Shown: positions 32,124 through 42,110, numbered from the stretch's first letter. The stretch: DNA of 64,000 nt from Flavobacteriaceae bacterium UBA5534 (GCA_002426015.1 DINS01000017.1:56365-120364), one strand, 5' to 3'. Numbers and translations: made by a program. The notes: generated by a model not told the origin, from the sequence alone.

Positions 32124-34157
32124 TTATACTTTTTTAAGTACTACTTTTTCTGTTTGTTTTTCAATCATTAATTGATAGAACTTTTTGTATTGCTCATACT
32201 CTGATGCTAAAATTAAAGATTTATTTAAATCTAATGAGATTGTAAACTGGATAAAGTTACCATTTAATTTTCCTAAATAGGTAAACTCACCATCAGTACC
32301 GTTAAATTGGAACTTTATACTCTCTGGCATTGTCTCAACTGTATAACCTTCGGGAAGCATAATATTTACCATGTACTTATCTGCAATTGGATATACATAA
32401 TCTATTGGGTAGTTTCTGATGTCTTCTTTAAAAGGGTTTTCGTCTGGAGCCAAAAATAACATTGGCGTGAGATATAGTTTTCCGCCAATATCTTCCATTG
32501 CATTATTGAATGTATAATCATACGATTGAGTGACTGGTTGAGCAACATCCTTCATATTCTCAATTTCAAAATTCGAAATTTCCAACTCCCCTTTACCTTT
32601 CTCAAGACTTTCTATCATTTCTTCAGTATTATAGTTTTCAAATTTGTTTCGAATTCCAAATGCCTGATAGTTTGTATATTGATTTCTCACCTTTCCAGTA
32701 GCAGATAAATCTGGATTTAGTTTTACGTTGATAGATACGTTTTCTTTTGAAGATATGGTGGGTACTAAATCTACCCAAATAGAACTTCCATCTTCCCTGA
32801 TGATACGTCCTAACCAGTTAAGCGCCTTTGTAGGCAAAATTCCTTCAGCTGTAAATTTTTGAGAAGCATCTAATAGAACTACATTGTTATCTGTTTCTAG
32901 CGCACAAACCACATAGTTAAATCCAGATCGAGTTGGCAGCAAAGGTATGCCATTACTTTTGGTACTAACCAATACGGGATTTGCTTTGAGGCCAGCATAA
33001 CGCAACATTGAGGTCAGCATCAAATTAATGTCTGCCACATTGCCCACACCTTCTTTATAGGCTTTAGCAACACCTTGATCGGTTGTATAGCCATGGTACT
33101 CATTCCATTTTACTTTAGATTTTACATAGTTAAAAATCAAAGATACTTTTTGCTGCGGGTCGGTAATACCAGATAAAATTGCATCGATGTCTTTGTCATA
33201 GTATCCTTTTTTATTCAACTGATCACCAAAATCGGAATCATCATAGATGGTTTTGGTCACTTTATCCCATGTAGTCGAAAGGTTTGTCAATGTTTCACCC
33301 GGAAATTGAACAGTTTCTAGCTCTAAAATCAGTCTGGCTTGATAATTACTCAAATTATCTACATAAGCTTCATCCTTTAAAGGTGGAATATTGGCTAAAT
33401 TTGCAGAAATAACATCTGCGGTATAATCTATATTTGATGTTGATCTTTCTGTACCCATTACTGCGCCTGACATACCACCACTTCCTGTTCTAGTTTTAGT
33501 GTTTATTACAATTTGCCCTCTCTCTTTGGAAGGCACAAGGTTAGGAATATAAGTCGCTTTAGGGTTTAATAACGCTTTATATTTAAAATATTCTGGCGTT
33601 TTAATTTTAAGAGAGAAGTTTTTAATTGGGATTAATTGTTGAAACTCGATATCTTCAATACTGGTTTGTTGAGACTCTATCATGTATTCAAACTCTATTA
33701 TGCAACCCTCTTTAATGTTGGGCATTGTGAATTTGGTCGTTTCCCAATATTTATTTGTCTTCTCTTCAAAAATACCATCTCTTTTGAGCTTGTCTTCTTC
33801 AATTTTTCCTCCTACAAGGTTATAAGTTATACCCTTGAGTCCGATCAAACTTTCATTGAGCGAACTGGAACCTTCACTACTTGTATATAGTTTTATCAAC
33901 TGGGTTGCATAATCAAATCCTTCCTTGTTATATATTTTAATACGTTCTTGAATTTCGTTTTGCTGTACAAACCCTTTTCCTTGTACATAATTGAATTTTA
34001 TATTTTGGCTTCTGTATAGAATGGCAGCATTGGCTTCTGGGTAATCTGGGTCAGCCGTTTGAGATAGCTCTTCCATGCTTATTTTACCAAATTTATAATT
34101 TTGTCCAATGAGTGTTTGTGCCAAACACAGCACAGCAATACATATTAGTTTTTTCAT
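32124..34157 (-). CDS. exported DUF3857/transglutaminase-like protein, degenerate active site
   Basis: 677 aa with a signal peptide (about 1-18), an N-terminal DUF3857 beta-rich domain and a transglutaminase-like domain (about 330-450). The usual GDCKD segment carrying the nucleophile reads GNVADINLMLTSML here, so the Cys is Val. The later catalytic His is also missing (GFNYVVCAL). The Asp region is kept (VVLLDAS). It is therefore probably a non-catalytic or binding member. It is paired with the intact paralogue 3 bp upstream. Confidence 0.85.
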   Translation of the reverse strand: MKKLICIAVLCLAQTLIGQNYKFGKISMEELSQTADPDYPEANAAILYRSQNIKFNYVQGKGFVQQNEIQERIKIYNKEGFDYATQLIKLYTSSEGSSSLNESLIGLKGITYNLVGGKIEEDKLKRDGIFEEKTNKYWETTKFTMPNIKEGCIIEFEYMIESQQTSIEDIEFQQLIPIKNFSLKIKTPEYFKYKALLNPKATYIPNLVPSKERGQIVINTKTRTGSGGMSGAVMGTERSTSNIDYTADVISANLANIPPLKDEAYVDNLSNYQARLILELETVQFPGETLTNLSTTWDKVTKTIYDDSDFGDQLNKKGYYDKDIDAILSGITDPQQKVSLIFNYVKSKVKWNEYHGYTTDQGVAKAYKEGVGNVADINLMLTSMLRYAGLKANPVLVSTKSNGIPLLPTRSGFNYVVCALETDNNVVLLDASQKFTAEGILPTKALNWLGRIIREDGSSIWVDLVPTISSKENVSINVKLNPDLSATGKVRNQYTNYQAFGIRNKFENYNTEEMIESLEKGKGELEISNFEIENMKDVAQPVTQSYDYTFNNAMEDIGGKLYLTPMLFLAPDENPFKEDIRNYPIDYVYPIADKYMVNIMLPEGYTVETMPESIKFQFNGTDGEFTYLGKLNGNFIQFTISLDLNKSLILASEYEQYKKFYQLMIEKQTEKVVLKKV

Positions 34158-34160
34158 TTG

Positions 34161-36065
34161 TTAGGATTTAGATTTAAGTACTATTTTAGATTTATCATGT
34201 TTAACAACTTCTAGCCAAAAAGCTCTGTAATTTTCATAATCTTCTTTGGTGTAGCTGCCTTTGTTTACCAAAAATTTACGTTTGTATATTAGTTTATTGT
34301 CATCTGTTTTAGTTACCGATGCTTCATACTCTCCAAACTTATTTTTAATAGATACTGGTTCCATTAATGCTTCAACTTCTAGAGCATGAGGTATGTTAAT
34401 CTCATAATTATCGACGTCAGTAAAACCTCTATCTATCTCAACAGGCAGAGCTCTGTTAGAGTATCTGTTTGGCGCTGATTCAATTCTGTTAAAAAAATTG
34501 GGCTGAAGTAGTAATCTATCACCTGTTTTAGATGCATAACGTTCTGCAGTTACTTTAAAAGTCTCGGTAAACTCTATTTTATCTTTATCATTATTGTAGG
34601 CTACGGTGTTTATCTCTAGTGCATTAATATAGCTCCAATATTTTTTGAAGTACAATTTTTGGTCTTTTTCTGCTTGGTTTTGAACCCCTTCGTGATGCCC
34701 ATATTGTGTACCATAAGATTTTGAAACAATATCAGCATTCATATTTCCTAATTCATCTAAAGTAATCGTTGCACTTGTTGTCAATAAATTTTCTTCGGCA
34801 GAATACACTTTAGTGTGTACGATCTTTCCTCCTTCTGGTGTAATAATAAGAGCGTCTCTATCGTCTGTGAAATTGGCATTGTAGCCAAAAGGTGAGGTTT
34901 GGCTTGTACATTCTAACCATAAATAGTCTGATTCATTTGGAACACAAAGAATTACGTGATTTCCTTGAATGGAAGAAAAAGAGTTGTCTATATGTCTTAT
35001 ATCTCTTCCTCCATAAATAACTGTGTAAAAATTTTCAACACCTATTTCGTCCAACATTGCTTTGGTATAATTTGTCAGGCCTTTGCAGTCGCCATAACCC
35101 AATCTATCAACATCGCTTGCTAACATAGGTTTCCAGCCTCCTATGCCTACTTGCACACTTATATACCTTGTTTTGTTCTGCATGTATTCATATACAATTT
35201 TTGCTTTCTCCAAATTAGTTTTTGCATTTGCAGTACGCAATCTAATCTCATCTTTTACTTTTTGGGGCAATACTTGTGTATCTTGGATTAGTTTATCGTT
35301 CATCCATTTACCAAAATCGACCCAAGTATTATTGACTCCTTTAACACCTTCCATATCAAATTCGGTTAATGAGGCTTTTAAATCTGGTGCGAATGCATTG
35401 AATGGTGGGCTATATGATTCTGGTTTAATTGCAGCTAAATTTTTAGCTGAATAATGTAAATCGCTGTGCTTTTCTATAGCATATTCATCAAAATTTGAAG
35501 CCTTAATTTTCACCTCTATACCAGAGCTATTGGTGATTTTATAGTTTACATTTTGAGAGCTCGTATAATATCCTTCTATTGGTTGCCATCCAGGTATAAA
35601 CGCTGTTGAAGTGTATTCTAATTCTGTTTCAAAAACAACTGTATAAGGAAAATTTGTTGGTGTGTAGTTAATATATTTCATTCGACTATCAGAATAGAGC
35701 GTACCTCCGTCAACGGCACTTACATCTTCAAAATCGTTTTTTTTGAATTTTTTTATTTCCATACCAGATGAATCATAAATTCTAGCTTCTAGTTTTTTGA
35801 TACTAATATTATTATCGTAGCTAACAACAGCTCCATTTTTAGAGTCACCTGAAGAATTTAAAATAGTAACAATACGTTTATTGGTATATACCATTTTATT
35901 ATAGGCCTTAACATCAATATTGGTGTCTTCAAACCTAATAATAGCATTGGCATTTTCTCTTAATTCTGACGGAATAATAAAGGATTGTAGATGAGCTTCA
36001 TCTTGTCCAAAGATTTGTATTGAAACAAGAACGACGCATATAAGCAGGATAGTTTTTAATGACAT
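34161..36065 (-). CDS. exported DUF3857/transglutaminase-like protein, intact Cys-His
   Basis: 634-aa paralogue of the downstream gene. It has a signal peptide (about 1-20), a DUF3857 domain, and then a transglutaminase-like domain (about 280-400) with the nucleophile segment LGYGDCKGLTNYTKAML and His segment GNHVILCVP. This paired arrangement is common in Flavobacteriia. The biological role is unknown; periplasmic or surface peptide/crosslink chemistry is possible. Confidence 0.86.
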   Translation of the reverse strand: MSLKTILLICVVLVSIQIFGQDEAHLQSFIIPSELRENANAIIRFEDTNIDVKAYNKMVYTNKRIVTILNSSGDSKNGAVVSYDNNISIKKLEARIYDSSGMEIKKFKKNDFEDVSAVDGGTLYSDSRMKYINYTPTNFPYTVVFETELEYTSTAFIPGWQPIEGYYTSSQNVNYKITNSSGIEVKIKASNFDEYAIEKHSDLHYSAKNLAAIKPESYSPPFNAFAPDLKASLTEFDMEGVKGVNNTWVDFGKWMNDKLIQDTQVLPQKVKDEIRLRTANAKTNLEKAKIVYEYMQNKTRYISVQVGIGGWKPMLASDVDRLGYGDCKGLTNYTKAMLDEIGVENFYTVIYGGRDIRHIDNSFSSIQGNHVILCVPNESDYLWLECTSQTSPFGYNANFTDDRDALIITPEGGKIVHTKVYSAEENLLTTSATITLDELGNMNADIVSKSYGTQYGHHEGVQNQAEKDQKLYFKKYWSYINALEINTVAYNNDKDKIEFTETFKVTAERYASKTGDRLLLQPNFFNRIESAPNRYSNRALPVEIDRGFTDVDNYEINIPHALEVEALMEPVSIKNKFGEYEASVTKTDDNKLIYKRKFLVNKGSYTKEDYENYRAFWLEVVKHDKSKIVLKSKS

Positions 36066-36127
36066 AAATAGGGTTTAGGGCTTTAAAAATAGATTTTTTC
36101 AAATAATAACAAAACAAAATATTAATA

Positions 36128-36580
36128 TTATTTTTTGTTTTTAGTGTCGATGATAATTGTGACTGGACCATCATTTAAAAGTTCTACTTTCATATCGGCT
36201 CCAAACTCCCCAGTTTGCACCTTTTTATTGACATCTTTTTCCAATTGCTTTACAAAAGAGTTATAGAGCGGAATTGCAATATTTGGTTTAGCAGCCATGA
36301 TGTAACTTGGCCTGTTTCCCTTTTTGGTGCTTGCATGAAGTGTAAATTGACTCACTACAATAAGGTCTCCATTGACATCGATAAGCGAACGATTCATCAC
36401 GTTATTTTCATCACCAAAAATGCGAAGGTTTGCAATTTTGTTGGTTAACCATATAATATCTTCATGAGTGTCTTCTTCAACAATTCCCAAAAAAACAAGT
36501 AATCCTTCATTGATTGAAGCTGATTTTTTGCCTTCAATAGTAACACTGGCTTTAGAAACTCTTTGAATGACTGCTTTCAT
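36128..36580 (-). CDS. dtd: D-aminoacyl-tRNA deacylase, Dtd
   Basis: 150-aa homochirality-proofreading enzyme that removes D-amino acids from tRNA. Family motifs: MKAVIQRVSKASVTI at the N-terminus, VVSQFTLHASTKKGNRPSY (about 75-93) and the C-terminal GPVTIIIDTK. Standard length. Probably co-transcribed with rsgA, 6 bp upstream. Confidence 0.95.
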   Translation of the reverse strand: MKAVIQRVSKASVTIEGKKSASINEGLLVFLGIVEEDTHEDIIWLTNKIANLRIFGDENNVMNRSLIDVNGDLIVVSQFTLHASTKKGNRPSYIMAAKPNIAIPLYNSFVKQLEKDVNKKVQTGEFGADMKVELLNDGPVTIIIDTKNKK

Positions 36581-36586
36581 AATTAT

Positions 36587-37537
36587 TTAGTCTTTCATCC
36601 ATTCTTCGGTTCTATAATGTTCATCATCACCTTCGAGTATCTGTAAATAACTTCTGTAACGCGAAAATGCAATTTCGTCATTATCTAATGCTTCTTTAAC
36701 TGCACATTTTGGTTCTTCAACATGTAAACAATTATTGAACTTACAATCTTGCTTTAAAGCAAAAAATTCAGGAAAATAATCACCAATTTCTTCTTTGTCC
36801 ATATCGACAACACCAAAACCTTTAATTCCTGGAGTGTCGATAATCTTGGCTCCAAAACTCAAATCGAACATTTCGGCAAAGGTGGTCGTATGCTGACCTT
36901 GCATGTGCTGCATGGAGATTTCTTTGGTCTTTAAATCTAATTCAGGCTCAATGGCATTTACTAACGTTGATTTGCCAACACCTGAATGACCTGCAAACAT
37001 GCTTACTTTTTCTTTCATTAAAGCTTTTACTTTATCGACATTTTTACCTGTAACTGCAGATACTCCTATACATTCATAACCAATTTTTCTATATACAGAG
37101 GCTAAATATTTCACTTCTAAAAGTGTCTCGTCATCATAGGAATCTACTTTATTGAATAATAAAATAGTTTTTATACCATAGGCTTGTGTTGTAACCAAAA
37201 AACGATCGATAAAACTCGTCAATGTCGGTGGATTGTTAATGGTAATCAGTAGAAACACCTGATCTATATTAGATGCAATTATATGCGTTTGTTTAGAGAG
37301 GTTTACCGACTTTCTTACTATATAATTGGTTCTATCATGTATGGTATGAATAATGCCTGTAGTGACATTATCTAACGTTTCTATATCAAAATCAACCACA
37401 TCACCAACTGCGATAGGGTTAGTGCTTTTGATACCCTTTATTCTGAATTTACCTTTTATTCGGCATTCGTAGACTGCACCTAATTCTGTCTTTACGGTGT
37501 ACCAACTTCCCGTCGATTTATAAACTACTCCTGTCAT
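36587..37537 (-). CDS. rsgA: ribosome small-subunit maturation GTPase RsgA
   Basis: 316-aa circularly permuted GTPase: N-terminal OB fold, then G4 NKVD, G1 GHSGVGKSTLVN (about 183-194) and G3 DTPGIKGFG. The C-terminal zinc domain has CKFNNCLHVEEPKC. It assists late 30S assembly. Length is typical for the family. Confidence 0.95.
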   Translation of the reverse strand: MTGVVYKSTGSWYTVKTELGAVYECRIKGKFRIKGIKSTNPIAVGDVVDFDIETLDNVTTGIIHTIHDRTNYIVRKSVNLSKQTHIIASNIDQVFLLITINNPPTLTSFIDRFLVTTQAYGIKTILLFNKVDSYDDETLLEVKYLASVYRKIGYECIGVSAVTGKNVDKVKALMKEKVSMFAGHSGVGKSTLVNAIEPELDLKTKEISMQHMQGQHTTTFAEMFDLSFGAKIIDTPGIKGFGVVDMDKEEIGDYFPEFFALKQDCKFNNCLHVEEPKCAVKEALDNDEIAFSRYRSYLQILEGDDEHYRTEEWMKD

Positions 37538-37619
37538 TTAAAATAATTAAGTAACAAAATAACAATTTTATCGTCTATAAAAATTATATATTTCATTAAA
37601 ATTTAAAAAATCAAAAAAC

Positions 37620-38069
37620 ATGAAAAAAACAATATTAACATTAGTTTTAGTAACGTTAATTAGCTTGGACGTTGTGTCTCAAGTAGAGTACAAAGTGATT
37701 ACAAGTGTAGAGTCTATCGTATCAAGCGGTTTAGGTCGCTCTAGAATTGTATCAGCATCTGAAGAGAGAAATTATAAAGATTTCAGTTCAAATCGTTCTG
37801 ATGAGGATGATGAACGTAATAAATCTGACAGAAGCGAAATACGAGTTAAAAATTTTGAAGAAACTAAACTATTAAACTTTTTTAATTTGGGAGGTATTCG
37901 TTTTCAAAATATTGCTGCAAATGATGCTGTTGTGACTTCAAAAATTAACACAATGGTTGAAGAAGGTTGGGAATTAGCCTTTGTAACCAGTGCTGTTGAA
38001 AGTGATGGAGGAAAAGATGATGGGCAAGGAATTTTCATTACTCGCTACATTTTTAAACGTCAGAAATAA
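37620..38069 (+). CDS. small exported protein, DUF4177-like end
   Basis: 149 aa with a signal peptide (about 1-20). A very charged Arg/Asp/Glu/Ser segment follows (about 45-75, SSNRSDEDDERNKSDRSE). The C-terminal segment, INTMVEEGWELAFVTSAV then FITRYIFKR, resembles DUF4177-type small proteins. It stands alone between rsgA and the aromatic operon, with a terminator after it. I do not recognise a function. Confidence 0.7.
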   Translation: MKKTILTLVLVTLISLDVVSQVEYKVITSVESIVSSGLGRSRIVSASEERNYKDFSSNRSDEDDERNKSDRSEIRVKNFEETKLLNFFNLGGIRFQNIAANDAVVTSKINTMVEEGWELAFVTSAVESDGGKDDGQGIFITRYIFKRQK

Positions 38070-38082
38070 TTAAGCTAAATTT

Positions 38083-38111
38083 AAAAGCCTCACTTTCGTG
38101 AGGCTTTTTTG
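38083..38111. terminator. intrinsic terminator between the small exported protein and the aromatic operon
   Basis: AAGCCTCAC TTTC GTGAGGCTT (stem 38085-38102) with a run of T on the plus strand and a shorter run on the minus strand. It ends the 37620 gene, and can also end the aromatic operon. Confidence 0.82.
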
Positions 38112-39194
38112 TTATCCATTAATAATTTTCTCCTGATGGTTTATCGACTCTTGGTGAATTGCTTTGAACACTCTTAAGATAAACTCTTCGCTTAAATTTT
38201 TCTCTTCGCCTTGCAAAATCATTTTTCCTAAAATCTCATTCCAGCGTTTGGTTTGAAGTACTGCCACATTTTTGGATTTTTTCAAGGCGCCAATTTCATC
38301 AGCCACTTTCATTCGTTTACCAAGCATTTCGATTAGTTGGTGGTCAATAACATCTATTTGGGTTCGTAAGGTGTTGAGTTTGTTTTTAAACTCGGCAGCA
38401 TCGTCAGTTTCTTTCCTGATACGCAAATCTTTTGTAAACTGAATTAATGTATCTGGAGTAATCTGTTGGTCTGCATCACTCCAGGCATTATCTGGGTCAT
38501 GATGCGTTTCTACCATTAATCCATCGTAATTGAGATCGAGTGCTGTCTGGCAAAGTTCGAACAAAATATCTCTTCGACCTGCAATATGTGAAGGATCTAA
38601 AATAAGAGGCAAATCTGGAAAACGATTTTGCAAATCGATGGCTATTTGCCACTCTGGATTGTTTCTGTAACGTGTTTTTTCGTAAGTAGAAAACCCTCTA
38701 TGGATAACTCCTAAATTTTTTACATCTGCAGTATAAAAGCGTTCAACAGCTCCTAACCATAAAGATAAATCTGGGTTTACAGGATTTTTAATAAGTACTG
38801 GTTTATCAGTTCCTTTTAAAGCTTCGGCAATTTCCTGAACTATAAATGGACTTACAGTTGTACGTGCTCCAATCCATAAAATATCGACATCGTGCTGTAA
38901 TGCCAAATCGACATGGTTGGCATTGGCCACTTCTGTAGTGATCAACATTCCTGTTTCTTGTTTGGCCTTTTGCAACCATTTTAGGCCCAAAGCACCAACC
39001 CCTTCAAAATTTCCCGGTCGTGTACGAGGTTTCCATATACCAGCCCTCAATACAGTAGCGTCACTGTTTTTTAGCTGATGAGCTATTTTTAGTACTTGTG
39101 TTTCTGTCTCTGCACTACAAGGCCCTGCAATAACCAAAGGATGGTCTAATCCGAAATTATCTATCCACGTTCTTAATTCTTTTTTGTTTTCCAT
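38112..39194 (-). CDS. bifunctional DAHP synthase / chorismate mutase
   Basis: 360 aa. The N-terminal 3-deoxy-7-phosphoheptulonate synthase (about 1-265) has VIAGPCSAETE (about 21-31), RAGIWKPRTRPGNFEGVG and LILDPSHIAGRRD. The C-terminal AroQ-type chorismate mutase (about 270-355) has RTQIDVIDHQLIEMLGKRM. It catalyses the first shikimate-pathway step and the first Phe/Tyr branch step. Last gene of the pheA operon. This fusion is typical for Bacteroidota. Confidence 0.93.
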   Translation of the reverse strand: MENKKELRTWIDNFGLDHPLVIAGPCSAETETQVLKIAHQLKNSDATVLRAGIWKPRTRPGNFEGVGALGLKWLQKAKQETGMLITTEVANANHVDLALQHDVDILWIGARTTVSPFIVQEIAEALKGTDKPVLIKNPVNPDLSLWLGAVERFYTADVKNLGVIHRGFSTYEKTRYRNNPEWQIAIDLQNRFPDLPLILDPSHIAGRRDILFELCQTALDLNYDGLMVETHHDPDNAWSDADQQITPDTLIQFTKDLRIRKETDDAAEFKNKLNTLRTQIDVIDHQLIEMLGKRMKVADEIGALKKSKNVAVLQTKRWNEILGKMILQGEEKNLSEEFILRVFKAIHQESINHQEKIING

Positions 39195-39205
39195 AATTTT
39201 TTCTT

Positions 39206-40057
39206 TTAAGCAATTCCTTCTAAAATATCTTTGATATGATTAGTGTTTTTCATTTCGTTATAAATCGATTCAAAATCATCACTTTGCATCATATCCTTAA
39301 AATGTGTGAGATTGATAATATACTCTTCCAATGTTTCTATCACATTGGTTTTGTTTTGCTTAAAAATTGGCGTCCACATATCTGGTGAACTTTTTGCCAA
39401 TCGAACGGTTGAAGCAAAACCACTTCCAGCCATATCAAAAATATCGCGTTCATTTTTTTCTTTTTCAATAACAGTTTTACCCAACATAAAGGAGCTGATA
39501 TGAGATAAATGTGACACGTAAGCTATGTGCTTATCGTGTGCATCAGGATTCATATAACGAATACGCATTCCTAGTTCAGAAAATAGCCTCAAAGCTTTTT
39601 CTTGAAGTTTGAAGGCTGTTTTTTCTACTTCGCAAATAATATTGGTTTTATGTCTATACAAATCCCTAATAGCTGCTTTTGGCCCAGAAAATTCGGTACC
39701 AGCAATTGGATGTGTTGCCAAAAAATTACGTCGTTTAGGATGAAGCTCTACCGCTTCACATATTGGTTTTTTTGTTGAGCCTACATCGATAACCAATGTA
39801 GTGTCAGCAATGGCATTCAATATTTTTGGAAGCTCTTTTACGGCAGCATCAACAGGAATGGAAAGAATCACCAAATCGGCTTGAGGCAAATCACCATAGG
39901 TGGCACTTTCATCAATTACTTTTAATGAAATAGCTTCTTTGATATGGTCTTGATTGGTATCTATCCCAAAAATTCTGGTATTTTGATATTTCGTCTTAAT
40001 CTCAAGGGCAAAACTTCCTCCAATTAATCCAACTCCAATGATGTATATGTTTTTCAT
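39206..40057 (-). CDS. tyrA: prephenate dehydrogenase, TyrA
   Basis: 283-aa NAD(P)-dependent enzyme that converts prephenate to 4-hydroxyphenylpyruvate. The Rossmann motif is GVGLIGGSFALE (about 8-19). The conserved catalytic region is ATHPIAGTEFSGPKAA (about 115-130), with HDKHIAYVSHLSHISSFM. Third gene of the aromatic operon. Confidence 0.93.
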   Translation of the reverse strand: MKNIYIIGVGLIGGSFALEIKTKYQNTRIFGIDTNQDHIKEAISLKVIDESATYGDLPQADLVILSIPVDAAVKELPKILNAIADTTLVIDVGSTKKPICEAVELHPKRRNFLATHPIAGTEFSGPKAAIRDLYRHKTNIICEVEKTAFKLQEKALRLFSELGMRIRYMNPDAHDKHIAYVSHLSHISSFMLGKTVIEKEKNERDIFDMAGSGFASTVRLAKSSPDMWTPIFKQNKTNVIETLEEYIINLTHFKDMMQSDDFESIYNEMKNTNHIKDILEGIA

Positions 40058-40086
40058 TTTATTTTTTGGCCCTTATACTATTAATT

Positions 40087-41232
40087 TCATTTTAATCTTG
40101 TGTAAGCTTCTTCCAAATCTTCAATTGGAGCGCAAAGCGAAATACGTATGTAACGCTCTCCATTGCTTCCAAAAATGGTGCCTGGAGCAATAAAAACGGA
40201 TCGTTCTTTTAGTATTAAATCGATATATTCTTCGGCTTGCAAATAGTCTGGCAATCTGGCCCAAACAAACAGTCCAACCGCTTGTTCATCATACGTGCAA
40301 TTGAGTGCTTCAGCTATTTTCCAAACTATTTCACGTCGTTCTTGATAAACACTATTTAGACTCGAATACCACATATCAGTACAATTTAACGCTTCAATAG
40401 CTCCTTTTTGAATGCCATAAAACATTCCAGAATCCATATTGCTTTTAACTTTGAGAATGGCATTGATGTATTCAGATTTTCCAAGCACCATACCTACTCT
40501 CCAGCCAGCCATATTGAAGGTTTTGCTTAAGGAGTTTAGCTCTAAACAGACATCTTTTGCTCCTGTATATTTTAAAATACTTCGTGGAAATTCATTCAAT
40601 ACAAAACTGTAAGGGTTATCATTGACCACCAAAATATCATTCCGCTTGGCAAATTTGATAATGTCTTCAAACAACTTATTAGATGCAGTTGCTCCTGTTG
40701 GCATGTGAGGATAATTAACCCACATCAATTTTACTTTACTTAAATCGGTTTTTTCTAGCTCAAACAGGTCAGGCTCATAATTGTTTTTTTGCAACAGATC
40801 GTAATAACGTGGTTTTGCCCCTAACAACTTGGCGACAGAAGCATAGGTTGGATATCCTGGGTTTGGTATCAGCACCTCATCACCTTCGTTTAAAAAGGCC
40901 ATTGAAATATGCATGATTCCCTCCTTACTTCCCATTAACGGTAACACTTCTGTTTGGTAACTTAAAGAAACTCCATATTTTTTCTTATAAAAATTAGCCA
41001 TCGACTCTCGCAACTCTGGCAAACCTTGGTAACTCTGATATTGATGTGCATTTTCATCATCAAAACTTGCTGCCATGGCCGAAATCACTTTATCTGGCGG
41101 CTCAATATCTGGACTTCCAATTCCTAAATTGATGATTGGTTTTCCATGAGCTTTTAGCAAATTGACCTCTTTCAACTTTTTTGAAAAGTAGTATTCTTCA
41201 ACATGATCTAATCGGTTGGAAGGTTGAATCAT
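40087..41232 (-). CDS. PLP-dependent aminotransferase class I, probably aromatic
   Basis: 381-aa fold-type I aminotransferase with the PLP lysine in SLSKTFNMAGWRVG (about 233-246) and Asn/Asp/Tyr of the cofactor site. Its place between pheA and tyrA suggests it transaminates phenylpyruvate/4-hydroxyphenylpyruvate or prephenate. It overlaps the end of pheA by 4 bp. Sequence alone cannot separate this from a broad aspartate-type aminotransferase. Confidence 0.87.
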   Translation of the reverse strand: MIQPSNRLDHVEEYYFSKKLKEVNLLKAHGKPIINLGIGSPDIEPPDKVISAMAASFDDENAHQYQSYQGLPELRESMANFYKKKYGVSLSYQTEVLPLMGSKEGIMHISMAFLNEGDEVLIPNPGYPTYASVAKLLGAKPRYYDLLQKNNYEPDLFELEKTDLSKVKLMWVNYPHMPTGATASNKLFEDIIKFAKRNDILVVNDNPYSFVLNEFPRSILKYTGAKDVCLELNSLSKTFNMAGWRVGMVLGKSEYINAILKVKSNMDSGMFYGIQKGAIEALNCTDMWYSSLNSVYQERREIVWKIAEALNCTYDEQAVGLFVWARLPDYLQAEEYIDLILKERSVFIAPGTIFGSNGERYIRISLCAPIEDLEEAYTRLK

Positions 41233-42056
41233 AATCTTGAATTTTTATATTCTCCTAATATTTTTAAATCTTCGGCCATAATCTGTATTATGGATTTTGC
41301 TTTTTGAAAATCCTTATAATCATCAAAGGTCACATCTACAAAAAAGGCATATTTCCATGGTGTTTCAATTTTTGGCAAAGATTGTATCTTGGTTAAATTT
41401 ATCTTACAATCGCTCAACACATTCAAAACACTCGCTAAGCTACCACGTTTATGCTCTAATTCAAACTTAATCGATGCTTTATTGATTTCCTTTTCGTCAA
41501 ACTCCGAATTCGTCCTTTTTACAATCACAAAACGAGTTTCATTGTGCTTAATGGTCTGAATACTTTTGGCTATGATTTTTAACTCAAACAGTTCAGAGGC
41601 CAATTCGCTTCCAATGGCAGCAACAGCCTTTAATTGTTGTTGATGGATGCGCTGCGCAACTTCGGCTGTGTCTTTATCTTCAATAAGCTTGATGTGTGGA
41701 TGCTTTTTAAAAAACTCCTTGCACTGTAGCAATGCCATAGGATGTGAATACACTTCTTTTATAGCATCAATATTTTGGTTTGGCAACGCCATTAAATGAT
41801 GCTGGATATCGAGATAATGCTCGCCCACAATATGCAACTGATGATTATCGATTAATGCGTAATTTGGAATAATTGAGCCAACTATAGAGTTCTCAATAGC
41901 CATAATAACAGCATCGCTTTCATCATGCAACAAACTATCAACTGCTTTATCAAAAGATAAGCACTCAACAATTGCAACCGTTTTATCAAAATATTGTTGA
42001 GACACAATATGATGGAACGATCCTTTTATCCCTTGTATAGCTACAGATGTTATCAT
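41229..42056 (-). CDS. pheA: prephenate dehydratase, PheA
   Basis: 275-aa enzyme converting prephenate to phenylpyruvate. It has the periplasmic-binding-like catalytic domain (about 1-185: VAIQGIKGSFHHIV, IENSIVGSIIPNYAL, then HNETRFVIVKR) and a C-terminal ACT regulatory domain (about 198-270: IKFELEHKRGSLASVLNVLS). Phe feedback through the ACT domain is usual. First gene of the operon; its start codon lies directly behind an intrinsic terminator, part of a likely attenuator (see the leader peptide). Confidence 0.93.
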   Translation of the reverse strand: MITSVAIQGIKGSFHHIVSQQYFDKTVAIVECLSFDKAVDSLLHDESDAVIMAIENSIVGSIIPNYALIDNHQLHIVGEHYLDIQHHLMALPNQNIDAIKEVYSHPMALLQCKEFFKKHPHIKLIEDKDTAEVAQRIHQQQLKAVAAIGSELASELFELKIIAKSIQTIKHNETRFVIVKRTNSEFDEKEINKASIKFELEHKRGSLASVLNVLSDCKINLTKIQSLPKIETPWKYAFFVDVTFDDYKDFQKAKSIIQIMAEDLKILGEYKNSRL

Positions 42057-42085
42057 ACAAAAAAGTCTCGATTTTCATCGAGACT
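42057..42085 (-). terminator. attenuator terminator abutting the pheA start
   Basis: Stem AGTCTCGAT/ATCGAGACT (42077-42085 with 42064-42072, 9 bp), four-base loop, and a U-run on the minus strand ending two bases before the pheA ATG. A terminator immediately before the first gene, after a leader ORF, is the attenuator layout. CGAGAT in the leader ORF (codons 20-22) can pair with the 5' arm (GTCTCG), a candidate anti-terminator. Confidence 0.82.
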
Positions 42086-42110
42086 CATATTAAAATTTAT
42101 AGTTCATAAA

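Noticed and set aside
42094..42110. AATTTAT/ATAAATT hairpin between the leader peptide and the attenuator terminator
   Set aside because: Pure A-T stem in A-T-rich DNA; too weak to list as its own element, although it may be a pause hairpin.
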